Source: Hippopus hippopus
Taxonomy: Eukaryota > Mollusca > Bivalvia > Cardiida > Cardiidae
Reading direction: 5' to 3'
Length of the DNA: 64,000 nt
NCBI GenBank assembly: GCA_946811185.2
Contig: OX328109.1
Span: forward strand, 1,364,001 to 1,428,000
The notes below the pieces were generated by a model. That model was given only the letters and a program-made list of their open reading frames with translations. It was not told the origin of the DNA and did no database searches. Position 1 is the first letter of the stretch, and every line of letters begins with the position of its first letter. The position numbers and the translations under genes are program-made. Shown here one piece after another: positions 43,001 through 55,000 of this stretch.

Positions 43001-46000
43001 GCAATATTTAATTTGTCTTCCGCAAATGCTTTGAATTTGGACCAGTCTAAAATTTTGTTGTCTGGTAAAGAGTTAAACCCAAATCAAATCACCTTACCTT
43101 CAGCTCCATTAAGCCTTTCTTAAATGACAAATTCTAGACACTCTCAAATTCAAAAACATCTGCAGACAACAAATTTAACATTGGTACAAATAAGCTTTTA
43201 ACTCTCTGATAGGGCAGAAAATATTGTGAGAAAAGGAGAAAATGCTGGTAACCAGCATTTTCTCATTTTCCCACAATGTTTTCAAAAGTCTTCTCTGACA
43301 GGTTTGAGAATTGTTGGTTGCCAGCAGAAGCTCGCGAATTGGAAGGGGCTAAAAGTTTGTCGTCTGGTAAAGGTTCAATTTTCACTATATTGTATTGTTG
43401 CAGGTATTGTAAAGTTCCAGGAAACCAGTATGTCAGATGTAGAAAATGAAGTGGATGGCGGAGACAACATCAGTATGAAGTCTAGTATCAGTTTCTCCAC
43501 ATGTTCATTGTTGGACAATTTTGTGGGCCAGATCAGGGAGAGTATGGGTGTGGAAAGTCATGCCCCAAGTAGTTTATATAGGTAGGGCACTCTAGTTTAT
43601 ATAGGAGGGAAGGAGAGAAAGAGGGGCAGATCAGAGAGAGTATGGGTGTGAAAAGTCATGCCCCAAGTAGTTTATATAGGTAGGAAACTGTTGTTGATTA
43701 TATGAGAGAGAGAGAGGGAGGGGGAGAGAGAGAGAGTATGGATGTGGAAATTCATGCTCTAAGTTGTTTATATAGGTAGGGCACTGTTGGTGATTATATG
43801 TGAGGGAGAGGGAGGGAGAGTATGGATGTTGAAAGTCATGCTCTAAGTAGTTTATATAGGTAGGACACTGTTGGTGATTATATGTGACAGAGAGAGAGGG
43901 AGAGGGAGCGAGAGTATGGTGTGGAAAGTCCCAAGTAGTTTTTATAGGTAGGACACTGTTGGTGATTATATGTGATAGAGAGAGAATGAGTGTGAGTGTG
44001 CGAGCGAGCAAGTGAGTGACTAGCTGGGTGGGTAGATAGATGGTGAAAGTCATGCCCCTAGTAGTTTATATAGGTAGGTAACTTGTGTTTATTTATTTCT
44101 TTGATACCCACTGTGTTTGCCAAGATTATTAATAATTATTGATTTTTACTGTAAATTGTCACAAATTTATTTTGTAGGAAATGTATCTGTCTTTTTTTCA
44201 GGTCGAGTAGATCTCTAAGTATGGACAATGAGAGCACGAGTGACGTTGAGGATCAATGGGAACAGCATTTAGAGGAGCTAGGAGACAAGTTAAACGCAGA
44301 AAATGATCGTACAGGATTTTTACGAATTGTAAACAGGAACCATTTATTTAACAGCAGTAACTACAGTCTCGGGAGTTTACTTAGTGTCAGTGCTAGTTTA
44401 AATGGATGTAATTCATCTTTTCCTGGAGCCACAATTAGTCGAAAGAATAGTGTTAAAAATAGATTTGGGAATAAATCGGCAATATCCTCACTATATCAGT
44501 TATTAATAGAACCATACGAGGAAGCCTTGAAAGACGTTGCAGATGAATTTGGGTCAGGTACCCCTGATTTAATCCTTGTTTTGCAAGGAGAGTTATATTT
44601 GATACCTTTCTCTGTGTTGCGAAAAGATCAAACAATGGAATACTTATTTGAAAGATATAACTTGATAGTTGTACCGTCATTGACATCGTTACATAATCGG
44701 AGTAAACATGACAAACATGGCCGACCTGTGATAGACTCATCTGGAGCAGTGATTGTCGGCAACCCAAAACTTACACCTTCAATCTGTCAACATTGGCATT
44801 TACATGACATTCCAGCATCGGAGTATGAAGCAAGAATTGTTGGAGAAATATTAACAGCAAGGCCTCTGATTGGCCAGGAAGCAACAAAAGGGGCGGTGCT
44901 TAATCAAATAGAACAAGTTGAAGTGATTCATTTTTCGACTCATGTTTCATGGAAATTGTCGTCTGTGATTTTAACTCCTAGTGAAGTGTCTACTCACCCA
45001 TCTCGATTTCCGACAATAGACTCAGATGATAGCTCAAGTGATATTAGTACTTTCGATGGACCATCTCTTTCGGAGTACTTACTGACAGCGGCAGACATTC
45101 TGAATCTCAAACTTCATGCCAAGTTGGTTGTACTCAGTGCAGGCTATACAGACGACAGAGCAGGAAGAATTAACGCAGATGGAGTGGTCGGTCTGACAAG
45201 GGCACTACTCTCAGCTGGAGCAAAAAGTGTTTTGTTCTGTCTTTGGCCCGTCCCTGACCAAGCATCAAAATTATTAATGAGAACATTATATGAGAGTTTA
45301 TCAGAGGGAAAGACAGTCTCACAAGCGCTGTCTGCTGCCATCAAAGTTGTCCAAGCTACCCGACAATTTTCACATCCATCGAATTGGGGTGGTTGGGTTT
45401 TGATGGGTCAGGATGTGAAATTAAGCAGTAAGGTGGCACAGATGGGACATGCTATCTGTGAACTTCTGTCTCAACCAGCACAATGTAGAGAGGCCATGAG
45501 AGTGTTGCTACACTTAGTAAGTTTACCTTTACTCTTTGTGTATACTAGTTATTGCTTGTCCAATAGAATTATATCTCTTTGAGCACTATTGTACATATAT
45601 GATAAGAAACTGAACAAGTTGCTCAAGACAGAGCCATATTAACCCTTTCCCAAACAACAAAATTTTAGACTTGTCCAAATTGAAAGTAATTGTGGACAAC
45701 AAAATTAATGTAACTGAAAAAATGAAACTTGTTTTTGGAAGGATAGAAAGCATTGTAAGAAAAGGAGAAAATGCTGGTTACCAGCATTTTGTCCTTTTCC
45801 CACAATGTTTTCAAAAGGCTTCTTTCTCAGAGTCGTGAAAACGCTGGATTGTTTGGGAAAGGGTCATGGGAACCTACATGGTACCCCTAGCATAGCAAAA
45901 TCATTAACGCTCCACCAAACAATCCTGGGTTTTTATGAACCTGTGATAGAAGGCTTTTGAAAACATTTTGGGAAAAGGAGAAAATGCTAATAACAAGTAT

Positions 46001-49000
46001 TTTCTCCTTTTTCCCACAATGTTTTCAACTCTATCAGAGAGCTTAAGATCATTTGTACCAATTTTGAATTTGTCGTCAGCAGAAGTTTTAAATTTGAGTC
46101 CCTAAGGAAGCAGCCTTTTGAAAACCTTGTGGGAAAACAAGATGCTGCTGGTCATTGACAGTGTTTTCAAAGGCCTTCTTCCACAAGGTCATTAAAACTG
46201 GGGATTGTGTGGTAAAGAGTTACTAGTAATCGTTACCACACAATCCTGAGTTTTAATGACCCTGAAAGAGAAGCCTTTTGAAAACATTGTGGAAAAAGAA
46301 TGCCACAATGTTTTATAACCTATCAAAGACAGGAATCAGCTACATGTAATTTGTCATCTGCAAATGCTTTTAATTTGGTCGAGTCCAAAATGTTGTCGTG
46401 TGGTAAAGGGTTAAACTCCATACAAATAAATGGATTTTCTATTACACAGATTGAGAAGTCCCTACAACGAATTCACCAAGGTTCTAAAAACTCTATGTAC
46501 ACAACGGCACAGTCAATTGAGAACAAAGTTGGAGGTTTGAGTGGCTGGAAGGACCTACTGCAGGCAGTAGGTTTTAGGTTCGAGCCTTCGCTGAACAGTC
46601 TTCCTCCAGCAGTATTTTTTCCACAGACAGATCCTGGGAGTAGATTAACACAGGCCAGTGCAAGTCTTCAGGCTTTGTTGGGTATGTTGCATATCTTTTT
46701 CTTAAATCAATAATAATAATGATAATAATTTTTTATGATAATGTATATAATAATAATGATGATAAGGAGGAGGAGGATTGATGATGATGATGACTGATGA
46801 CAACAACAATAAAAACAATGATAATAGTAATGGTATTGAATTAATACTTTGTCTCTAGCCCTTCACCACACAAATCAATCTTGTAACATCCCTAACTATG
46901 AAGATTTTTTTTCCTCACCTCTGACCATTGTTTTGATGATGGTTATGTGGGAAAGCAGCAAGTGTCTTGGAAGGAATGTTGTGTGATGTACTGTTAACAG
47001 AATTTCCAGGAAAGCATGGATAGGTGCACTGGCTGCTGCAATATAACTTATATAATGTTTTATTTTGTTATCTACAAAGCATTTGAAAGCATTTGCACAT
47101 GACAAAAAATGTTGCACATACTATGAAATTTTCTTTGGAAGGATAGAAAATATTGTGGTGAAGGGGAAAATGCCTGATACCATTTTCTCTGTTTTCTACC
47201 CTTTCAAAAAAGTTATGGTCCTACATTTAAGCCCGATATAACTTGTGGTCTGCATAACGTTTTAACTCTTATTCTTCTGAATAACTAAAATGAAATTTTC
47301 AATTCGACAGTAAAAACCCAAATATTACAATTTCAAAAGTATGTTTTGGGGAATAATATCTCCTTATCGGACAGTGTAGATTCAAGATCAGACTGCACGT
47401 TCTGTGCAGTCTGATCTTGATCTATGCTGTCTGCAAAAGGTCAGTGAGTTGTGCTTAGCAGCCTAAGGGTTAAATATTGATTAGTCTAAAATTTTGCCTT
47501 CTGGTAAAAAGTTAGTATGGCAAGAATGTTTTACCAAGGAAGGTTTTTTTCCCTTCAGGTCTCCCACAAGGTTCACTGCAGGCTCTTTCCAAGTTCTTGT
47601 CAAACTACGAGGCTGGGGAAACATTTATAAGAGTGGTAAGCATTGACCCTTAACCAAGCAGTGCGCTCAGTAGCTTACAGGACTTGAGAACAGGGGTCAA
47701 CATTTGAATCCCCAGCTCTTTCCAAGGATTGATGATATTCATCATGACAATATATTTCTCTCTCACCTCTGATCATTGTTTTGACGATGGTTAATTGGGA
47801 AGCAGCCAGAGGCTTGGGAAGGTAATTGTGCAAAGTACTGATAACAGAAACTCGAAAGCATGGGTAGGTGCCATGACGGCCACAATAGAACTGAAATATT
47901 GTTGATCATAGCGTTAAACACCATGCAATCATCAATCAGTTGACCCATAGTTTGTTAAGGACAACATAAGGTGTTTTTGTAGACAGTGTAGATTAACTCT
48001 TTTCCACACAATCCTGAGTTTTAGGGACATTGAGGAAGAAGGCTGTGGTAAACATTATGGGAAAAGGAGAATATGCTAGTTTTTGTAAACCTTGAAGAAA
48101 AGATAGGAAATGCTGGAAACAAGACTTTTCTAGGTTTTCCAAAATGTTTTCTGCTATTTGTGAAACAAATTCCATGTTTTAAGTAACATTTGTGGCCTCC
48201 AATTTTTTCAGTTTGGATTTCGGTAAAAAGATCAATCCTTTATCATATAAGAAAGTTTAGACTTGTAAAAATTGGTGGCATTAACAGACAAAAGTTCTGT
48301 ATATTCCAAAAGATGATTTCTGTCTTTTCCCACAATGTTTTAAAAGGCTTTTTCCACAGGATCATTGAAACAGGGGATCGTTTGGTAAAGAGTTAACCCT
48401 TTACCACACGAGATAAATTTCGACTCGTCTAACTTGAAAGCATTTGCACATGACAATATAAATGTGGCCTAAATAATGGAATTTGTCTTTGATAGGATAG
48501 AAGACATTGTGGGAAAAGGAGAAAATGCTGGTTACCAGCATTTTCTCCTTTTCCCACAATGTTTTCAAAAGGCCTCTTTCTCAGGGTCGTTAAAAGTCGG
48601 GATTGTGTGGTAAAGTGTTAAGTAAATATGTTGAGAACCAGGTAATCATCATTTACATGTATCTTCTACTTTTTTTCCCCAGATGAGGGATGTGTTAAGC
48701 AGAATGGCTGCTAAAGATGTAAACATGGATGTGAAAGTTCATGTTAAACTGTGGAGAGTAACTGGCTGCCATGAGTTTCTCGCATCTCTAGGTATGTAAC
48801 ACTGTCGTGTAATCTTTCTGTCTTGATAGTTATCATATGCTTGACAAACATAAATTACTATAGCAATATTCATTTGAGCCATGCTGTGGCAAAAAGGGGC
48901 TTTATGCATCTCTATGATGCATTATATTAACCCTTTACCAAACAATCCCGAGTTTTCACGGCCCTGGGAAAGAAAGCTTTTGAAAACATTGTGGGAAAAG

Positions 49001-52000
49001 GAGAAAATGCTGGTAACCAGCATTTTCTCCTTTTCCCACAATGTTTTCCACCCTGTAAGAGAGCTTTAAGCTCATTTGTACCAATTTTGAATTTGTCGTC
49101 TGCAAATGTTTTGAACATGAAAGTCTAAAATTTGGCATTTGGGAAAGGGTTAAACAAGTTATCACATAGTTATGGTTCCGTAAAATCAATCAGGTCCAAC
49201 AACAAACTAAATCATGAGGTAGAAAATGCAGAAAATGTACCTGTAGCAAAAAATTTTGACCAAGATCAGCCTACGCAGACTGCATAGGTTCACCGGGGTC
49301 GATACTTTTTGCAGATGCATTAAGCCCTCCTTTCACAGAGCATGGCTCATTTACATGGTAACTTGTTCTACTCATTGTATATGTTTGTATGTTTACTAAA
49401 CTTGATATTGTGCCTATAACTTGTTTGAAATTGTTTATAAATGTAAATTGACTATCTTCTAATCACCATGTTTAACTCTTTACCAAATAACAGGGGTCCT
49501 GTGGCTCAGTGTTAAAGTGTAGGACTTGTTACAGGAGGGCCCAGGTTGGAGCCTCACTTGATCCACTGGGTTTTTTCACAGGAGTGTCCTTGGGAAAGAC
49601 ACTTTAGAGCCCTAGCCATGTACTGGTGCAACCCAGTGCAACCTAGTGCAACCCAGGAAATACATGAATATGTGAGCTTTCGCCATGATATGACTGAAAT
49701 AATGTTGTAAACGGGGCAAACACCATTCAAACAAAAATTGAAAGAATTTGTATAAAACATTAAATGTGGTTCAGAATGTTGTGAGTTTGTTTTTGACAGG
49801 GAAAGAAAACAGTTTGGGAAAAGGAGAAAATGCTGGTTTCCAGCATTTTCTCCTTTTCCCAAAATGTTTTCAAAAGCTGTTTTCCACAGACTCGTTTAAA
49901 GTTGGGATTGTGTGGTAAAGGGTTTAGTATATGCTTTGTATCGTATTATGGGCCAGAGGCCTAATATACTAAATACTGTATAACTGGAAATTTTTTTGAA
50001 GTGGAATTTTTTTTGTGATTTTGCGAATTTGAAAAATTAGCAACTTTTTCTGTTTGCATATTTCACCAAAAGTATACCAACAAATAAAGAGTGTCTGGAA
50101 TTTGCAAACATTTTCGTATGCAAAATGTCCGTAATCAGTAATTGGCAAATTTATCCATATATACAGTAACCAATGTAAACTTGAATATGTGCTACATTCA
50201 GGAATGGACCTTGTGGAGGTGGGGAATGATGAGATTATATTGAGGCTCGGTAAACAGGCAAACAAGCGACATCTACAGTTTGCTTTACAGTCCTTAGTGT
50301 CTGTGTTTGGTAAGTATACATGAAAATAGGCTAAATCCATATAAGAAGAACGCAGGGTAAACTTTTTATCATGCTGAAATGAAAAGTGTGATATTTTTTG
50401 ATTCTGTAATTTATTTATTACTAGACATAATAATATTTTTTGATAAATGGGAAAAATTTCATTATATTTTGATTAGTATTTGTACATTTATTAATTTCTG
50501 AACCCCCCCCCCCCCCCCCCATGTATTATCTAGAGCATACAATGTTAAACTTGCGTTTCTTTCTCTGTTTATTATACCCCCGCAAAACGAATGTTTTCGG
50601 GGGTATACTGGAATCAGCCTGTGTGTCCGTCCGTGTGTCCGTCTGTGTACAAAATACTAGTAATTTTGTGTCGTAAACTCCTCCTACAGTTTTGCTGCTA
50701 TTGTAGTGAAAGTTTGTTGATACATTGATCGTATACTGAAGTTGTGCAAGACGCAGTTTTCAATCATCTACTCCCTATGATTCAAGGGTAATCTCCTCTT
50801 GAACTTTGAAAATTTTTTGTTAAATTGCCTGTTTCTGTCAAAGCACTGGTGGGGGTATTAAGTCACATTCAGTGACAGCTCTAGTTATACATGTGTGTCA
50901 TTTTTCTACATAGATTTACCTTAAAAATGTACCTTCGTACTTTGCTGCACACATTTTAGTTAAACGCAGAACTCTGGACTAACGCAAAAACTTTTGAAAT
51001 TTTACTTATTTTTGCGTAAGTGCTATAGAAAAACAGTCTGTTGTTGTACGGTGTATGTCAGTCCAGGTGCTAGATCCTGGCATAAAACGTAATTTTAAAA
51101 CTTGGTCAAAGTTTGCCAGGTCACTCGATCTTTTGTTTACTTTTTTTACCTGTCTTAATTTTCATTTTTCTGCCAGAGACTAACATTTGTAACAACAGTA
51201 TAATTACAGATCAGCATCTTCACAATAATTTCCGCTTTATAAAATGGTATGATTTAAATTTAGGTGCATTTGAGTACCTGCACTGTTTTCACTTTGGCCG
51301 CTATTGGGCATTTTAAGGAGATCAAACCACATAGAAACATGTTTTTTAACCCTTTATAGACACTCAAGAGGCACCTAGATCTTTGAACCTGGACAGTTCT
51401 AGCAGTTTGGAATCTCTGTCATCCTCCCAGAGTGGGTCTACATCGACTTCCAACTTTTCTAAAGGAAGTACCCCACCAATATCACCTCGAAGTAAGAAGA
51501 AGTCTTTATTCAACCCAGCAGAAATGGAGAAAATGAGAATCAGAAACAGCAGAATGAGTCAGGTAATTTGATTGGCTATTCCTTGTAGCCTCATCTTCAC
51601 TGGCCAATGGTGGCAATCGATACATTTGCTCTATTACCAGAATATCAAATTTTAAGTCTGGTCCAAAACTGAAAGCATTGGCAGACCACAAATGAAATAT
51701 GGCTCAAATGATGGTATTTGTCTCTTAACTCCTTACCAAACGACAAAATTTTAGACTTGTCCAAATTGAAAGCATGTAGCAGACGACAAATTATATCTGG
51801 TTTAAATGTGGGAAAAGTTGTCAATGAAAGAGTGGAAAACATTATGGAAAAAGGAGAAAATGCTGGTTACCAGCATTTTCTCCCTTTCCCAAAATGTTTT
51901 CTAAAGGCTTTATCCTTCAGGGTCATTAACCCTTAGGCTGCTAAGTGTGACTCATGGACCTTTTCGGGACAGTGTAGAATGTGCAGTCTGATCTGGGATC

Positions 52001-55000
52001 TACACTTTCCGAAAAGGAGATAATTTTCCTCAAAAGATACTTTTGAAATAGCAAAATTATGGGTTTTACTATCTGCTTGAAAGTTTCATTTCACAGGTTA
52101 AGGGTTAAAAACCAGAACTGTTTGGTAAAGGATCGAAATTATACCATACTTTCAAAAATTTGCATTTACTTGCAGGGTGGGTTGACTGGTCGAAAAGTTT
52201 CCAATGGAAAAACACAAAGCAGGGGGATAAATGACCCCTCAGTCTGTCTACAGTATCAAAACCAGATAAAAACCATGTACAGAATGGGAACCAATAGTCC
52301 ACAAGAGGGAGCCGGCTCTGATGTGTGTGTGACAGCTCTTAGTGACAGCGACACCCCTGCCCAGAGCCCTGTCAGTTTGGGCAGCAGTTCAGCCAGCGAG
52401 AGGCTTCAAAAACTGATCGATGCAGAATCATACGAGTTAAGTTTAGATGGCAGTGTTGAAAAGCATGAGAATAGATTAAGCAGTCTCGAACCTCATCCAG
52501 GACTTTTTGTTGTTGCCGAAGAAAGCACAGAGAATAGTCGTACTGTGGAAAGAGTGACGGAACTGAGAACAGGGGATCAGAATTTTACCAGAAATAGTGA
52601 AACTCGAAACTCGGATATGTCTAATGACAGTAGCATCAGTCAAGGCATACAGGCAGATCATGAATGTGGAAAACAAGACTCTGATATGTCAGACTTTAGT
52701 GTTAATGGTGAAGGAAAACCACCTCCAAAACATCACACAGACCTGGAAACATTGCTTCATACAACTGACGAATCAGGAATTGTTTCAGAAGCCACATCAT
52801 CCAATCACAGTGGTAGTTCACATCTAGAGGACCAATCAAGTTTCACCTTTGATCCAGCAGAAATTGCACAGAAAATCATTCTTGATGTATCAGAGCAGAA
52901 AACTGCCTTAGATTCCATGCAGACATTCAGTATGATGCAGTCCCATCAACAATCTATGATGCTAAGGAATGATTTTCTTGATCAGGTTGAAAAAACTAAA
53001 GATTTCTCATCAAATCAATCAACTAGTGTATCAGACCAGTCCACAACCAGTCCACCAAGTATGGTCCAGGCCAAAGCTGCATTTTTTACCAATAACCAGT
53101 CTGCATTTACCAGTCCTTCACACAGAAGCAGAGTTCCACCTCCAGTTGCGACGAAGCCAACATTCCAGAGCAATGCTGCAAACTTTCGAAATCTCTCGGC
53201 GAATGTTACAAATTTGTCAACTATAAATGACACAGTGACATCAGAAAATCCAAAACCCTCTGCATTTACATCACAAGTTCAAGTCAGTACACCAGTCAGT
53301 GTATATACAACACAGGCTATAGTGGTCAGTAAAAAGGACAGCTTCTCATCCACAAACAGTGCAGGAACAACAATGTCTTTCAGTTCATTCCGACCTGCTG
53401 GTAAACCGGGTTCTGTAGACACTATGACACATCTATCAGCCTATAGACCAGACAGCACAACAAGTACCAGTAGTTATTGTTCCACACCTTCATCAGTGAA
53501 GTCAGTGATCTATAAACCTTACGCAGATCAGCAAGGAAGTGACTCTCCTTGTGTTGTGTCATATGATTCCTCGTGTGAACCTGTGTCAGAATCTCCATCA
53601 TTAAAAACTGCTTCTCCCACTGTAATTGTGAGGGATAACCCGTCAGACAGTTCTAAAAATAAACGTGATTCATCACCAGCCTTAAGCATAAGTTCGTCTG
53701 CTTCCAGTAAAGGAGGAAAGCAGAAAAAGAAAGTTAGTTTTTCTGATTCAGAGCCGTCAGACACGCCCTCGCCAGTGAACACTAGTTTAAGTTCAAATCA
53801 AATGTCGTATTTTGACATGAAGCAGGTTGATACTACTAAAAGTCCAATGAGACTGAACAGTCTGAATAGTAGTCTTTCATCACAAGTTTCTCAACAAAGC
53901 TCGTCAAATAATTCTATTGATAGTTTTGGAACAAATTTGGGTCCAGGAAGTGGACAAAGACCCCCACCACCAAGTTACCAATATGCTTTAAAAAACTCCT
54001 CCATTCTTGGTAAATCTCTAGATAGAGGAAATCAGCTCATGAGTCAAAATTCAAGGCATTCATCGAACTCCTCTTTGAACTGCTCTTTAGATGAATCAAA
54101 TTTTGTAGCAGCAAAAGCTGGTGTCCCACCATCACCAACCAGACCAACAACCCAGCATAATGTAACAATCAGTCCCCGGGGTCAAAATGTCCCAGGTTTG
54201 CCCCCACAGAACCCTTCATTCCATACTGGTCAGTCTGTCCATTTCCAAAACATGCCTCAAATAAAACCACTGACACTCACCTCTGTTCAGCAACCAGACA
54301 ACTCTACTCCAAGTCCCAGTCGAGGTCAACCTCCTCTTTATCCAAGGTCAACAGGTCTTCCACAGTCACTCAGTAAAATGACCGTGTTGCCAAGAAGACA
54401 GCCACCTCCGGTCCCAGGTAGTTCTAGGCAGGATCCTAGTATACAACCTGGGTTTGGACCTGTGTCCCCTTCAAGATCTGCAGTTCAAAGACAACCTCTG
54501 TCTTCAGATTTGTCCCCTGAAGAGTACATCCCTCCATCCCCAGTCCACTCTAGTTCCTTGCCATCCCCACGGTCCCCAGTCCACTCTGGCTCCCTGCCAT
54601 CCCAGCAGTCCCCAGTCCATTATCCACTGCCCAGAGACTTTCCCAGAAATCTAGGTCAAACAGGTAATCAAAATGTAGGTCAAGGTCAAAGATTGCCAAG
54701 TGAAGGTCACTCAAATTCTGCTATTAACACCTTACAGTATTTGCCGTCAGCCAGTTCACAAATGACTTCATCACAGAAAACTGGCCTGCAGGATTTTTCA
54801 AGACCTGTAAGTTCAGATTTATCTCAAAGATATCCGCTCAATAACTTGAATCAAAGCCACCATAACTATGGAGGCAGTTTTGGAAAACAAGCATCACCAT
54901 CTCACAGAAGCTCCCAGTCTACTTTGTTCAGCAACCAGTCAAGAACATCAAGCCTGTCAAACATTGCCAATAACTCTAGTACCAGCTACCCTACCATGCC

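Noticed and set aside
43631..44053. Minus-strand frame with repeated SYNHQQCPTYIN, looking like a repeat protein
   Set aside because: It is the antisense of the exon-G minisatellite; the periodicity is that of the DNA array and there are no splice or start signals.
44221..45582. A separate CHAT-domain gene starting at ATG 44221
   Set aside because: The frame is open upstream to an AG acceptor at 44201, and the last 22 residues run past a GTAAGT donor into intron. It is exon H of TTC28.
5621..49189. Many short open frames on both strands encoding near-identical peptides such as VENIVGKGENAGYQHFLLF, looking like a gene family
   Set aside because: Every one is the translated MITE-A palindrome. 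They occur in both strands and several frames, have no common start, and contain no conserved codon pattern.
52059..52175. Extension of exon N leftwards to an ATG at 52059
   Set aside because: This part covers MITE-C and MITE-A sequence and lacks similarity to TTC28; the TTGCAG at 52175 gives the correct phase.
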